Shown piece after piece: positions 38,480 to 48,682 of a stretch of 64,000 bases of DNA. How positions within the stretch are numbered: position 1 is the first letter of the stretch; every line of letters begins with the position of its first letter. A program made the translations under genes and the position numbers. Below the pieces are notes generated by a model. That model did not search any database and was not told where the DNA came from. It was given only the letters and a program-made list of their open reading frames with translations. Origin of the DNA: an uncultured Thermoanaerobaculia bacterium (lineage in GTDB: Bacteria > Acidobacteriota > Thermoanaerobaculia > Multivoradales > Multivoraceae); NCBI GenBank assembly GCA_951813015.1, contig CATOTG010000002.1, positions 1-64,000 of the forward strand, in the 5' to 3' direction.

Positions 38480-39612
38480 GAACCGCTCCCCGCGACCGGA
38501 GGTTCGGGGCCAGTCCCCGTCAAAGGACGCCGCGCCCGCGTGCCCACCTGCCGCCGAACGAGTTCCGTACCGGGTTCCAGCCGCTCCGGGTCGCCTTGAT
38601 CAGCGGTCGGCGCACCATCGGGCCCCCGGTCTGCGTGCGGATCACGGCCGCCGGGCCGGCGGGGCCTGTCGGCCGAGACCAGATCGAGGAAAACCCCCTC
38701 CAGGTCGGAGCGCACGGGCTCGACCCGCCGCACGCCGAGCCGCGAAGCCACCAGACGCGCCACGACGGCCTCCCGCGGAGCGCCGGCCAGATCGATCGTC
38801 AGCACGGCGACACCGCCGCCAGGATCCTCCGTCGCCACGACCGCGGCGCCCGCGGGCAGGCTGCGGACGGCGTCAGCCAACGTCCCCCGCACCTCGACCT
38901 CGATCCGTTCACGGTCGGCCAGCGCCCCCAGTTCCGCCTGCGTACCGTGCGCGATCAGGGCGCCCTCGTGGAGCACCAGGATCGAGTCGCAGGTCTCGTG
39001 GACTTCCCGTAGATGGTGCGACGACGTGAACACCGTCCGCTCGCCGCCGAGTGAACGCACCAGCTCCCGCATGCCGACGATCTCCGCCGGGTCGAGCGAC
39101 GACACCGGCTCGTCGAGCAGGACGACCTCCGGCTCGTGCAGGATCGCCTGCGCGATCCCCACGCGCTTGCGAAAGCCCATCGACAGCTCGCCGATCACGC
39201 GGTCCAGGTGGTCGCCAACGTGGACCCTGTCGGCTACCGCCCTCACGCGGCCCGCAAGATCCCGTCGCGGTACGCCGTTCAGCGCGCCGGCGAAACAGAG
39301 GTAGTCGCGGACCCTCATCTCGCGGTAGAGCGGCGGCTCCTCCGGGAGGTAGCCGACATGGCGCCGCATGGCGCGCGAATCGGCGCCGAGCCGGACGCCC
39401 GCGACCTGGACGCTGCCGCTGCCGGGCAAGAGCTCGCCGGCCAGGATGCGCAGCAGCGTCGACTTGCCGGCGCCGTTCAGCCCCAGCACGCCCACCACCT
39501 CGCCGGCGCCACACTCGAAGCCGACGTCGACCAGGGCCGTCACCGCGCCGTAGTTCTTGCTCAGCCGCTCTGTTCTGACGATTGCCGCCAACTCTCGGGT
39601 CCGTTGAGTCAT
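38476..39612 (-). CDS. ABC transporter ATPase (GldA/CcmA-like)
   Basis: This 378-residue protein has Walker A GLNGAGKSTLLRILAGE, the Q-loop region YLPEEPPLYREMRVRDYL, signature LSMGFRKRVGIAQAIL, Walker B EVVLLDEPVSSLDP and switch SSHHLREVHETCD. A C-terminal ferredoxin-like domain (VRGTLADAVRSLPAG) and a Pro/Arg-rich tail follow. It energises the adjacent permease and GldG/DUF4340 subunits. In Bacteroidetes the homologous set is tied to gliding. Elsewhere its cargo is unknown. ATG 39612 follows an AAGGGCGAGG stretch. Confidence 0.88.
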   Translation of the reverse strand: MTQRTRELAAIVRTERLSKNYGAVTALVDVGFECGAGEVVGVLGLNGAGKSTLLRILAGELLPGSGSVQVAGVRLGADSRAMRRHVGYLPEEPPLYREMRVRDYLCFAGALNGVPRRDLAGRVRAVADRVHVGDHLDRVIGELSMGFRKRVGIAQAILHEPEVVLLDEPVSSLDPAEIVGMRELVRSLGGERTVFTSSHHLREVHETCDSILVLHEGALIAHGTQAELGALADRERIEVEVRGTLADAVRSLPAGAAVVATEDPGGGVAVLTIDLAGAPREAVVARLVASRLGVRRVEPVRSDLEGVFLDLVSADRPRRPGGRDPHADRGPDGAPTADQGDPERLEPGTELVRRQVGTRARRPLTGTGPEPPVAGSGS

Positions 39613-39718
39613 GCCTCGCCCTTTGGAGGCGCAGGGAAGAGAAGATCCTGCATCACACGGATGGCTCAGGCAAGCGCTCAACGCCGGGCCAACGCCACAT
39701 CGCGCGCCGGGGCGCGGG

Positions 39719-39724
39719 TAGACT
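39719..39724 (+). promoter_or_regulatory. -10-like TAGACT, leaderless start
   Basis: TAGACT ends eight bases before the GTG at 39733, with no ribosome-binding site between. Confidence 0.4.
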
Positions 39725-39732
39725 CGCGCACC

Positions 39733-40926
39733 GTGACGCAACGTCTCAGCTTCGGACCGCTGCGGAGCTCCGCCGACCTGGAGGCGCTGGCCAACCACGA
39801 GTCGCTGGCGTTCAACACGCCCCGCGACTCCTGCCTCTCCTGGCTGCGAGCGACCCGCGACGACGTGCGCGTCGCGCGCGCCGGAAGCGAGGTCGTCGGG
39901 GGGCTGGTCCGGTACGACATGGGGCAGTTCTTCGGCGGCCGCTCCGTTCGCAACATCGGCATCGCCGGCGTCGCGATCAGTCCCACGGCACGCGGTCGCG
40001 GCGCGGCGAAGTCGCTCATGGCGGCAACCCTGAACGAACTGCACGACGCCGGCGTGGCCGTCTCGACCCTCTACCCCACGACCTTCACGCTGTACGGACG
40101 CGCCGGCTACGCCGTCGCCGGCCATCGCTACCGGTACCGGTTGCCGCTCGCGAAGCTGGGCCGGATCACGGCGACCGGCGAGCTTTGTCGCCTCGACCCC
40201 GGGGCCGACGCCGAGCAGCTTTCGCGTCTCTACCGCCGCCTGGCGATGAACCGGCCCGGCTGGCTGGACCGCAACGAGCACATCTGGGAACGGGTCCACA
40301 AGCACCCCGCGGGCCGCGATGTCCATCGCTACGCGATTCCGGGCCAGGACGGACTCGACGGCTACATCGTCTACACCCTGGGCGAAGTCGCGCGGTATCC
40401 CTACGGCCTCGAGATCCGGGATGTCCAGGCCGCGAACCGCGAGGCGGCGCGACGCATCCTGGCTCTCTTCTCCGATTGCCGAACGTTGGCCCGCCACGCT
40501 ACCTGGTACGGCGGCCTGGACGACTCCCTGCTGCTCGAGGCGCCCGAAGTGGGCACGGAGATCTCGGTCGCCGAGACCTGGATGCTGCGGATCGTGGACA
40601 TCGTTGCCGCGTTCACCGAGCGCGGCTACCCGCGCGGACCGAGCGCCCGCCTCGAAGTCGACGTGACCGACGACGTGGTCTCCCCCAACCAGGGTCGCTG
40701 GATCGTCGAGATCGAGCACGGCGCGGCCGATGTGCGCCGTGCGAGCGGCGAGGCCGGACCCGACGCGCTGCAGATGGACATCCGCGCCCTCGCCTCTCTC
40801 TACACCGGACACCTCAGCGCCCGGCGCCTGGCCGAGCTCGGTTCCGTGCAAGGATCGGCGGTCGCGCTGGACCGGGCCGAGCGCATCTTTGCCGGCCCTC
40901 CACCGGCGATGCCGGACTACTTCTAG
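39733..40926 (+). CDS. Eis-like GNAT acetyltransferase with SCP2-type C-terminus
   Basis: This 397-residue protein has an N-terminal GNAT fold with GGLVRYDMGQFFGGRSV, IGIAGVAISPTARGRGAAKSLM (acetyl-CoA loop, R/G-rich) and STLYPTTFTLYGRAGYAVAG, the hallmark of the Eis family. A second GNAT-like half and a C-terminal sterol-carrier-like domain (LQMDIRALASLYTGHLSA) follow. Such enzymes acetylate amines on proteins, aminoglycosides or polyamines; the substrate here is unknown. GTG 39733 is chosen because family members begin about here and a -10 box precedes it. ATG 39661, in frame, is the alternative. Confidence 0.88.
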   Translation: MTQRLSFGPLRSSADLEALANHESLAFNTPRDSCLSWLRATRDDVRVARAGSEVVGGLVRYDMGQFFGGRSVRNIGIAGVAISPTARGRGAAKSLMAATLNELHDAGVAVSTLYPTTFTLYGRAGYAVAGHRYRYRLPLAKLGRITATGELCRLDPGADAEQLSRLYRRLAMNRPGWLDRNEHIWERVHKHPAGRDVHRYAIPGQDGLDGYIVYTLGEVARYPYGLEIRDVQAANREAARRILALFSDCRTLARHATWYGGLDDSLLLEAPEVGTEISVAETWMLRIVDIVAAFTERGYPRGPSARLEVDVTDDVVSPNQGRWIVEIEHGAADVRRASGEAGPDALQMDIRALASLYTGHLSARRLAELGSVQGSAVALDRAERIFAGPPPAMPDYF

Positions 40927-40961
40927 CAGCTCGTGGGCTGCCAGGACGGAGACTCTCCAAC

Positions 40962-41906
40962 ATGGAACAAGGACGGAACCTCACGCGCACCGCGCTCGCC
41001 CTCACTGCCGCGATGGCTCTCGCCGGCGCCGCCCTGGCCCAGGACGGCCCGCCCGCGCAGACGCGCCTGGACACCGCCGAGATCGAACCCTTCCTCGGCG
41101 AGTGGGTGCTGGAAGCGCTCACTGACCGCGGCTCGTTGAACAGCCTGATCACGTTCTCGGACGACGACGGCAAGGCGACGGCCGACTTCTACCTCGCACA
41201 GATAGCCGACTCGACGGTGACCAACATCAGCCGCACGGCAACCGGCCTGCTGCTGAAGTGGAACCTCGACTTCGACGGCCAACTCGTCCCGGTCGAGCTC
41301 GAGCTCGCACGCGAGGACGACGGGATCGCCGGCGAGCTGCGCACCGCCTTCTTCAACGCGGAGATCAGGGGCCGGACGAAGGAAGCGGCGGAAGCGGCGG
41401 GGATCATCGTGGAGAGGCAGCCGGTCAGCGACAGCGACGAACTGTCGTCGTCGCGGATCGAGATCGCAGGCCGGGCGATCCGGCTGCGCGTCGACCGGCT
41501 ATCCGCCCCGGGACCCGATTACGACCGGCTCGAAGGCCTGGCCGACGGCGCGGTTCTGGGCCCGGTCTACGGCAAGCCGTTCAAGTTCTGGACCGATGCC
41601 GACCTCGCCTTCGAAGGCGCTGCGGTAGCCGCCCACAACCACGGCCCGACCTACCCCGGCGTCTACAGCCTGTGGCTCAAGCGCGACGGCGACGGCTGGA
41701 AGCTCGTGTTCAACCATCTCGCCGATGTCTGGGGCACGATGCACATGGCGGAACACGACGCCGCCGAGACACCGTTGACCTTCCGCAGCCTCGACCAACC
41801 GGTCGCCGAAACCGAGGGCGCGCTCGCGGTGGACGGGAACGGCGGCACGCTGACGATCCGCTGGGGCAAGATGGAGTGGTCGGCCCCGTTCCGGATCGCG
41901 GAGTGA
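40962..41906 (+). CDS. Secreted DUF2911-type protein
   Basis: This 314-residue protein has a signal peptide (LALTAAMALAGAALAQDG). The first half resembles a small lipocalin-like domain (FLGEWVLEALTDRGSL...LITFSD). The second half carries the DUF2911 pattern: GKPFKFWTDADLAF, then PGVYSLWLKRDGDGWKLVFNHLADVWGTMH. DUF2911 proteins are periplasmic, of unknown role. It follows the acetyltransferase on the same strand, 35 bases away. AGGACGGAG lies upstream of the ATG. Confidence 0.75.
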   Translation: MEQGRNLTRTALALTAAMALAGAALAQDGPPAQTRLDTAEIEPFLGEWVLEALTDRGSLNSLITFSDDDGKATADFYLAQIADSTVTNISRTATGLLLKWNLDFDGQLVPVELELAREDDGIAGELRTAFFNAEIRGRTKEAAEAAGIIVERQPVSDSDELSSSRIEIAGRAIRLRVDRLSAPGPDYDRLEGLADGAVLGPVYGKPFKFWTDADLAFEGAAVAAHNHGPTYPGVYSLWLKRDGDGWKLVFNHLADVWGTMHMAEHDAAETPLTFRSLDQPVAETEGALAVDGNGGTLTIRWGKMEWSAPFRIAE

Positions 41907-41915
41907 GGCCAGCCT

Positions 41916-41951
41916 GAGCCGCTCTGCCACTCCGAGCCGCTCTGCCACTCC
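41916..41951. repeat. Exact 18-base tandem duplication
   Basis: GAGCCGCTCTGCCACTCC occurs twice in tandem (41916-41933, 41934-41951), just after a stop codon in the 139-base gap between convergent genes. Confidence 0.9.
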
Positions 41952-42045
41952 GAAACGTGAAGGTCGAGTCGCGTCGGCAGCGAAGTCGAGTCGTCGCGGG
42001 AAAGCCGCCTGAGAGAACTCGGCGGGGCCTCGCCGCAAACCGCCC

Positions 42046-43245
42046 TCAGAGCTCGGCGGCCACGGGCGATCCGTCGCTGAGGCTGTCGCTCGGATAGACG
42101 ACGACCTCCTGGCCCGGCGCCAGACCGTCCAGCACCTGGGCCTCCCGGGCATTCCGCTCGCCGATCCTGATCGGCTTCAGCACCGCCCTGCCGTCTTCCA
42201 CGGCAAACACCGCCCAGTCCTCGTCGCGGCGGAAGAGGGTGCCGGTCGGCGTCTTCAACTCGTCCTCGCTCCGCCAGACGACGACCCGGGTCTCGACCCG
42301 GAACCCGTCGCCGAGGCCGGCCCACGCGTCCGGCGCGTCGGTGATGTCCATCACCACGTTGACCCGCTGCTCCTCGACGCCGAGGGCCGAGATCTTGGTG
42401 AAGCCGGAAGGCTCCACCCGCCGCACCCGTCCCTGCAGCGGCCGGTCGCCGCCCCAGCGCTCGATGAACACCTGCTGTCCCGGCCGGATCCGCACTGCGT
42501 CCTTCGACAGATAGTCCGTGACCACCTCGATCTGTTGCGGATCGCCGATCTCGAGCAGGGCCTCGCCGGCCGGCACGACGGACTCGCTCTCGCGCAGGCG
42601 GCGCAGCACGACGCCGGAGACCGGGGACGTGATCCTGATCGCCTCGCCATCGACGGCGGCGCTCTGACCGCTGAACTGCTGCAGCCGCACCCGGGCCGCC
42701 CGCAGTTCGCTGAGCGCCGTCCGCACCGCGTACTCGGCCGCCTCCAGGGCTTCCTGGCGCGTGTCCAGGTCGAGCTGGGAAGTCTCCATCTGCTCCACCG
42801 ACACGATCCCGTCGCGCGACAGCCGCCGGTAGCGCTCGACCTCGGCCCGGGAGAACGTGACTTCCGCGGCCGCCTGCTCGTAATGGGCCTCGGCCTGACC
42901 CACGGCCGCGAGCGCGGTCTCCACCGCGGCCTGCGCCTCGGCCCGGCTGCGCGCGTCGAGCAGCACGGGAGCGGATGGCCGGAACACGGCCAGGACCGTC
43001 TCGTTCGCGGCCACCGCGTCGCCCGGTTCGAGTTCGATCCGCAACACCCGGCCGCCGAGCGGCGCCGAGATGACGAAGCGATCCCGGACCCTGGTTTCGC
43101 CCTCCTCGTCGATCGTCACTTCGATCGGTCCGCGGGTGACCCGCGACAGCTCCGCCGGCACCGGTTGCGGCCGCGTGCCGAGGAACACCGCCAGGGCAGC
43201 CACGATCGCCCCCGCGATCCAGAGCATCCAGCGTCTCAAGCCCAT
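42046..43245 (-). CDS. HlyD/MacA-type periplasmic adaptor protein
   Basis: This 399-residue protein has an N-terminal anchor (WMLWIAGAIVAALAVFLGT). A lipoyl half-motif (APLGGRVLRIELEPGDAV), a long alpha-helical hairpin (ARSRAEAQAAVETALAAVGQ...RQEALEAAEYAVRTAL) and a returning lipoyl half (TSPVSGVVLRRLRESESVVP) follow, then beta-barrel domains. This is the adaptor of an ABC- or RND-type export complex. It is encoded directly before (in transcription order, after) the permease and ATPase genes that follow here. No outer-membrane channel gene is near. AGGAAGGA precedes the ATG. Confidence 0.9.
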   Translation of the reverse strand: MGLRRWMLWIAGAIVAALAVFLGTRPQPVPAELSRVTRGPIEVTIDEEGETRVRDRFVISAPLGGRVLRIELEPGDAVAANETVLAVFRPSAPVLLDARSRAEAQAAVETALAAVGQAEAHYEQAAAEVTFSRAEVERYRRLSRDGIVSVEQMETSQLDLDTRQEALEAAEYAVRTALSELRAARVRLQQFSGQSAAVDGEAIRITSPVSGVVLRRLRESESVVPAGEALLEIGDPQQIEVVTDYLSKDAVRIRPGQQVFIERWGGDRPLQGRVRRVEPSGFTKISALGVEEQRVNVVMDITDAPDAWAGLGDGFRVETRVVVWRSEDELKTPTGTLFRRDEDWAVFAVEDGRAVLKPIRIGERNAREAQVLDGLAPGQEVVVYPSDSLSDGSPVAAEL

Positions 43246-43261
43246 CGCGTCGCCGTCCTTC

Positions 43262-45631
43262 CTACTCGCGGGTCTTGAGCACCGCGACGAGATCCAGGTC
43301 GTGGAGCTTACGCCGGACGGTCCACGCCGAGATGGCCATCGACCCCAGCACCGTCGCCGCCGAAACCAGGAACGTGTTCGTCTCGACCACCACGGGCAGC
43401 CGGAACAACTCGCTTTCGAACGCGCTCATCGCGCCCGCGATCATGCCGTACCCCAGCAACAGCCCGAGGGGAATCGACGCCAGCGTCAGGAGCGCGAGTT
43501 CGCCCAGCAGGATCGAGGAGATCTCCGCGCGGGTGAAACCGATCACGCGCAGGCTGGCAAGTTCGCGGCTCGTCTCGGACAGCGAAATGCGGGCGGTGTT
43601 GTAGATCACGCCGAAGGCGATGATCACGGCGAAGAGCAGGTTGACCCCCATGACCATCGACATGTTGTCGAGCATGTAGGTCTGGATGTTCTTGAGCGCG
43701 GCGCTCCGCAACGTGACCCCGGCCACCGCCGGCATCGCCTTGAGCAGGCCGAAGAGCCGTTCCTCGGCCTGCGAATCGATCTTCAGCATCGCGCCGCTGA
43801 TCGTGTCGTCGCGCCGCACCAGCCGCCGCAGCGACTCCTCTTCCATGTAGGCGGCCACCCCGAGCAGGTCGTCCACCGTGTCGGTCAGGACGACTTCGCG
43901 CACGGGCCGGGCCGCCTCCATCACCTCCACCACCAGCGTGTCGCCCGCTTCGACCTGCAACTGTTCGGCAAGCAGCGTGGACAGGACGAGTCCGGGCCGG
44001 TCGAGCTGGATGGCGCGGTAGTCGACGTCGACCACGCGCCGCAACCGGGCGTCCGGCGCCAGAGCCTGGATCGCGGTCTGTTTCTGCAGGTGGCCGTTGC
44101 GCAGCCGGGCCGCGACGCCGCTGGTCGGCTCGACCTGCATCACGCCGGAGAGAGCCGCGAGCTCGTGCACCGCGCTCCGTTTGACGGGTTCGAAGAAGCT
44201 CACCGACAGGTCCTGGCGCTGGATGATGTTGAACTGGACCTCCAGCAGTTCGTCCATCGAGTCCATCATCGCGCTGCCGACGACCATGATCGCGCCGGCG
44301 AAGGAAATGCCGACGATGGACAGGGCCGCCCGCAGCGGCCGCCTCGACAGGTTGCGGAGCACCATCCGCGCCGGCTGCGTGAGCCACTTTCCGGCCCCCA
44401 GCCGTTCGAACAGCGATACGCGGAAACTCTCGGGCGCGGCCGGCCGCATCGCCTCGGCTGGCGGCAGCGAAGCCACGCTCCGCACCGCGCCCATCGCGCC
44501 CAACGCGGCGGCGGCGAGACTCACGACGATGGCGATCAGGATGCTCGGTACCGACACCTCGTAGGTCAGGAACGGAAACCGGAAGTACTCCATGTAGAAG
44601 CCGAGCATGCCGTTCGCCAGCAGGAGACCGGCGACGATCCCGATCAGCGAACCGAGGGTCACCACGGCGACGGCCCACTGCACGTAGTGCAGCCCGAGAC
44701 GGGCGTTCGAATAGCCGAGCGCCTTGAGCGCCGCGATCTGTTCCCGCTGCACGGCGATCGTCCGCCGGAGCACCACGTTGAGCAGGAACGCGGCCACGCC
44801 GAGAAAGATCATCGGCACGATGAACGCCATGTTCTCCAGTTGAGTCAGCTCGTTCTGCAGGTACCAGTGGGAAAGCTGTTCCGAGCGCGGAATCGCTCCC
44901 AGGCCGCCGTAGGCGTCGAGAATGCGGTCGAGCTCGGTGATCACCGCCCGCTCGGTGCTCGCAGAGGCGCTGGTCAGGGCGAGGGCAATGTCGTTGAATC
45001 CGCCCTCCATCTCGAACGCGGTGGCCAGGTGGCGCCGGGACATCCACAACAGACCGAAGTGCAACGGATCGGGGAAGAACTCACCCGGACCGATGTTGTA
45101 GATGAACTCGGGACTGAGCGCGATGCCCACGACTTCGAGCGGCTGCCGGCGCCCGTTGATCACCGCCGCCACGCGATCGCCCAGCTGGAGTCCGTGGGCC
45201 TCGGCGAAGCGTTCGCTGACCAGGGCCTCCTCCGCCCGGTCCGGATCGAGCCAGCGGCCGCGGCGGAGGACGACGTCGTTGAGCACCGGCCGGCCACGCT
45301 CGGGAATCGAGATCAGCCGACCGTTCACCGGTTCAGCCACGCCTTCGACATCCAGCGTCACGCCGACGACCACCCGCGTCTGCACCTTCTCCACCCCCGG
45401 GATCGCCTCGATTTGCTCCTGGACCCGGTTCGGAACCCGCCGGGCGCCCGCGAACACGTCGGCGAAGGCGTACCGGGCGTAGTAGGCCTCGCGGGTGGTC
45501 GAGAGCGAGCCGAACACGCCGAGGGACATGACCAGCAGGGCGATTCCCGAGGCCACGACCAGCGCGATCGCCAGCACCTGGGAACGCACGTTCCACAGGT
45601 CCCGCAACAGCTTGCGATCGAGAGCTCTCAA
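43262..45631 (-). CDS. ABC permease, FtsX-like, duplicated
   Basis: This 789-residue protein has two FtsX-type halves. Each has a periplasmic MacB_PCD-like domain (first near GVEKVQTRVVVGVTLDVEG) and three-helix FtsX bundles: NMAFIVPMIFLGVAAFLLNVVL with IAALKALGYSNARLGLHY in the first, and MVMGVNLLFAVIIAFGVIYN with LASLRVIGFTRAEISSILLG in the second. It works with the LolD-like ATPase encoded upstream and the adaptor downstream. The start is TTG at 45631, supported by GGGGCAGG upstream. Substrates may be lipids, peptides or drugs; none can be chosen from sequence. Confidence 0.9.
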   Translation of the reverse strand: MRALDRKLLRDLWNVRSQVLAIALVVASGIALLVMSLGVFGSLSTTREAYYARYAFADVFAGARRVPNRVQEQIEAIPGVEKVQTRVVVGVTLDVEGVAEPVNGRLISIPERGRPVLNDVVLRRGRWLDPDRAEEALVSERFAEAHGLQLGDRVAAVINGRRQPLEVVGIALSPEFIYNIGPGEFFPDPLHFGLLWMSRRHLATAFEMEGGFNDIALALTSASASTERAVITELDRILDAYGGLGAIPRSEQLSHWYLQNELTQLENMAFIVPMIFLGVAAFLLNVVLRRTIAVQREQIAALKALGYSNARLGLHYVQWAVAVVTLGSLIGIVAGLLLANGMLGFYMEYFRFPFLTYEVSVPSILIAIVVSLAAAALGAMGAVRSVASLPPAEAMRPAAPESFRVSLFERLGAGKWLTQPARMVLRNLSRRPLRAALSIVGISFAGAIMVVGSAMMDSMDELLEVQFNIIQRQDLSVSFFEPVKRSAVHELAALSGVMQVEPTSGVAARLRNGHLQKQTAIQALAPDARLRRVVDVDYRAIQLDRPGLVLSTLLAEQLQVEAGDTLVVEVMEAARPVREVVLTDTVDDLLGVAAYMEEESLRRLVRRDDTISGAMLKIDSQAEERLFGLLKAMPAVAGVTLRSAALKNIQTYMLDNMSMVMGVNLLFAVIIAFGVIYNTARISLSETSRELASLRVIGFTRAEISSILLGELALLTLASIPLGLLLGYGMIAGAMSAFESELFRLPVVVETNTFLVSAATVLGSMAISAWTVRRKLHDLDLVAVLKTRE

Positions 45632-45653
45632 CGGCCTGCCCCCGGAGCCCGCC

Positions 45654-46403
45654 CTACCACTCGATCGCCGACGCGGGCAGCTTGGCGCCGTTGCGGACGT
45701 CGTTCGCGATCTGGCCGTCGGCGAGCGAGATGACCCGATCCGCCATCGCCGAAATCGCGGCGTTGTGGGTGATCACCGCCGTCGTCGTTCCCAGGTCGAC
45801 GTTCACCTTCCCGATCGCCTCGAGCACGGCGATGCCGGTGCTGATGTCCAGGGCGCCGGTGGGTTCGTCGCAGAGGAGCACATCGGGACGCTTCGCGATC
45901 GCGCGGGCAATCGCCACGCGCTGCTGCTCGCCGCCCGACATCTGCGACGGGAAGTGGTCGAGACGGTGCTTCAGGCCGACCAGCGCCAACGCCTCCTCCG
46001 GGGTCAGCGGATCGTGTGCGATCTCGGTCACGAGGGCCACGTTCTCGTGCGCGGTGAGCGACGGAATCAGGTTGTAGAACTGGAACACGAAGCCCACGTG
46101 ACGGCGCCGGTACCGGGTCAGGGCGCGTTCTCCCGCCTCGCTGAGGTCGCCGCCGCGGTAGGTCACCCGACCGGCCGTCGCGGCATCCAGACCGCCCAGG
46201 ATGTTGAGCAGCGTCGACTTGCCGCTACCCGACGGGCCGAGCAGGACAGTGAACTCGCCCTCGTGGAGATCCAGGTCGACTCCGCGCAGCGCATGGACCT
46301 CCACCTCGCCCATCGAGTACACCTTGGTGACGCCCCGCATCGCGAACACCGGGGCGGGATGGGCCGGCGAGGTCGGTGCTCGTGTCGTGACGGCGACGTT
46401 CAT
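45654..46403 (-). CDS. ABC transporter ATPase (LolD/MacB type)
   Basis: This protein of about 249 residues has [20 protein letters not shown], Walker [20 protein letters not shown]-loop [17 protein letters not shown], signature [15 protein letters not shown] and Walker [13 protein letters not shown], with the switch His in VITHNAAI. It is the energy subunit for the duplicated FtsX permease. ATG 46403 has GGGGG eight bases upstream. GTG 46418 is an in-frame alternative five codons earlier. Confidence 0.92.
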   Translation of the reverse strand: MNVAVTTRAPTSPAHPAPVFAMRGVTKVYSMGEVEVHALRGVDLDLHEGEFTVLLGPSGSGKSTLLNILGGLDAATAGRVTYRGGDLSEAGERALTRYRRRHVGFVFQFYNLIPSLTAHENVALVTEIAHDPLTPEEALALVGLKHRLDHFPSQMSGGEQQRVAIARAIAKRPDVLLCDEPTGALDISTGIAVLEAIGKVNVDLGTTTAVITHNAAISAMADRVISLADGQIANDVRNGAKLPASAIEW

Positions 46404-46519
46404 GCGTTCAACCCCCACCGCGCCGCGACCGGCGGACGAAGCATGCGAAGTGGACCGCCGGGATGCTATCCCGGCGCCGCCGGACGAGCGCCTGGCCGCC
46501 CCTGCTCCGCCCCCGGCTG

Positions 46520-48682
46520 CTAGCTCCAGGGCAGATCGAGGTCGGGCGGCGCGGCCGACAACTCGACGATCATCTCCGTGTACTCGCCCGGTTCCGTGTC
46601 AACCCGGATCATGCCGCCGTGTTCGCGCACGACGTCGGCAGAGAGCGCCAGCCCCAGCCCCGTGCCCTGATCGGTCGGCTTGGTCGTGAAGAACGGATTG
46701 AAGATCTTGTCCACCACGTCGCGCGGAATCCCGTTGCCGTTGTCCCGCACCCGCACCTCGACCCCGTCGTCCATCTTCCGCGTCGTGACGGTCAGGGTCG
46801 GCTCGTAGCCCTCCTCGGCGTCGCGCCGCTTCTCGTCGGTCGCGTAGCAGGCGTTGCTGACCAGGTTGAGGAACACGCGGCCCACGTCCTGCGAAACGAC
46901 CTCCAGGGTCCCGAGGTCGGGATCGTAGTCCTTCTCGATCGTCAGGTTGAAGTTCGGGTCGTTGGCGCGGGCGCTGTGGTACGCCAGCCCGACGTGCTCG
47001 TCGACCAGGCGATTGATGTCGGCGGCCTCCCGCCCGGCGGCGCCCCGCCCCATCTTCAGCATGTCGGTCACGATGCGGTTGGCGCGCTCGCCGTGGTTCT
47101 GGATCAGCTTCAGATTGCCGCTCAGGTCTTCGAAGATCTCACCGATCTCCTCCCGCTGGTCCTCGTCGAGGCTGCCGTCTTCCTTCTCCTTCATGATCTC
47201 CTCGACTTCCTCGAGGAGTTCAGACGACACTTCCGAGAAGTTCTTCACGAAGTTGAGCGGATTCTTGATCTCGTGGGCGACGCCGGCCGTCAGCTCGCCC
47301 AGCGCGGCGAGCTTCTCCCGCATGACGATCTGGTCCTGCGCCTTCTGCAGGTCGGCCAGGACGACCTCCAGTTCGTCGTTCTTCTCCTTCAGCTCGTCGG
47401 CCAGCTTCTCGACCAGGTTGAGCCGCTGCACCTCCAGCGCGTGCCGGCGAAAGACCTCCAGCGCCGCCGCCATGTCCGCGACTTCGTCCTTGCCGCCGAT
47501 GCCGATCTCCGCCTCCAGGTTGCCGTCGGCCATTTCCCGCATGCTGCCCGAAAGAGCCTCGAAGCGCCGCACCAGCAGCCGGCCGACGAACAGCCAGGCG
47601 ATGAACACCGCCCCGGCGATGCTGACGACATTCAGCCCGATCAGAAGGGCGCGGCCGGTGCGGATCGCCTGGGTCGCGTCGCCGGTGGCCCTCTCCGTTC
47701 GGGTCTGGGAATCCGCGACGAGTTCCTCCACGTCGGCGCCGAGCTCGATCGCCAGGTCCTGGTTCTCCTGCAGCAGCGCCTGCTGCCGGTCGAGAACGCC
47801 GACCTCCTGTCGTCTGAGGTCGAAGGCGGTGCGACTCTTCGCCAGCAATTCCTCGAAGAGCGATCTCAACCGGCCGGAGGTCGCGGTCCCGTCGGTCGCG
47901 TTGAGAGAGCGTTCGATGCTCGTCGCGGCCGACTCGTACCGCTCCTCGACCGGTTCAATCTCAGGTCGGTCAGTCAGCACCGCGAGGCTCTTCAGGAGCT
48001 GATCGATGATCGTGACGTCCTGCTGGAGCCCGACCAGCACGCGGTAGCGGTCGATCTCCGGCTCCGAGAAGTGGATCCCGCGGGGCGCCGGCGGGTCCTC
48101 GAACGAGCGGAAGCCGGTCATCGCGAAGAACAGCTGATCGTCGAGAGCCGGCACGAGGAGCGCCGCGATCCGGCTCTGGAGCGAGTCCAGGTCCAGGCGC
48201 AGAGCCTCGCTGGCGGCGCCCAGTTCGAAGCCCTCCGCGACCGACCGCTCGATCGCGGCGATGTTCCCGATCAGCTCCTCTCCCCGCGCCTGGATCTCCG
48301 CGAATCGCTGCTCGTCGTCCAGCGTCTCGCCGGCGCCCGTTTCCTGGCTCATCAACTCGCCGAGTTCGTTCTCGAACGCCCGCCGGGCCGGGGCGATGAT
48401 CTCCACCGACGCCCGGTCCAGCTCGGCCGGCGTAGCCGCCGCGGTCAGCCTGGGACCGGCAGCCACCAGCGTTCCGCTGCCCCGGGCGACGCCGAACGCG
48501 GCAGCGAGTTCGGGCACCGTTCCCTCGTTGACCCGACTCTGGGAATCGCCGACCTGGGCGAAGGCGAACAATGCGACCAGACTCGCGGCGAGCGTCAGCA
48601 CCGCCGCGCCACCGATGCCGACGTAGAGCTGGGTGGCGATCCTGAAGCGGCCCTCGGCCAGATTCCGGAACCAGTCGATCAC
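46520..48682 (-). CDS. Sensor histidine kinase with HAMP domain
   Basis: This 720-residue protein has an N-terminal membrane segment ([21 protein letters not shown]). A long helical periplasmic sensor (about residues 45-365) and a second membrane segment ([21 protein letters not shown]) lead into HAMP and a coiled coil ([20 protein letters not shown]). The H-box [16 protein letters not shown] has the phospho-acceptor His at about residue 470. The N-box [10 protein letters not shown]1 DNGNGIP and G2 GTGLGLAL complete the ATPase. Its GTG start overlaps the stop of the binding-protein gene (GTGA). With the binding protein and the RsbU-like receiver in the same operon, it probably relays an extracellular ligand signal. 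Confidence 0.92.
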   Translation of the reverse strand: MIDWFRNLAEGRFRIATQLYVGIGGAAVLTLAASLVALFAFAQVGDSQSRVNEGTVPELAAAFGVARGSGTLVAAGPRLTAAATPAELDRASVEIIAPARRAFENELGELMSQETGAGETLDDEQRFAEIQARGEELIGNIAAIERSVAEGFELGAASEALRLDLDSLQSRIAALLVPALDDQLFFAMTGFRSFEDPPAPRGIHFSEPEIDRYRVLVGLQQDVTIIDQLLKSLAVLTDRPEIEPVEERYESAATSIERSLNATDGTATSGRLRSLFEELLAKSRTAFDLRRQEVGVLDRQQALLQENQDLAIELGADVEELVADSQTRTERATGDATQAIRTGRALLIGLNVVSIAGAVFIAWLFVGRLLVRRFEALSGSMREMADGNLEAEIGIGGKDEVADMAAALEVFRRHALEVQRLNLVEKLADELKEKNDELEVVLADLQKAQDQIVMREKLAALGELTAGVAHEIKNPLNFVKNFSEVSSELLEEVEEIMKEKEDGSLDEDQREEIGEIFEDLSGNLKLIQNHGERANRIVTDMLKMGRGAAGREAADINRLVDEHVGLAYHSARANDPNFNLTIEKDYDPDLGTLEVVSQDVGRVFLNLVSNACYATDEKRRDAEEGYEPTLTVTTRKMDDGVEVRVRDNGNGIPRDVVDKIFNPFFTTKPTDQGTGLGLALSADVVREHGGMIRVDTEPGEYTEMIVELSAAPPDLDLPWS

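Noticed and set aside
43070..45733. Long plus-strand frame (887 codons) antisense to the FtsX-like permease
   Set aside because: Same shadow pattern, rich in His/Arg/Asp, and without any recognisable domain.
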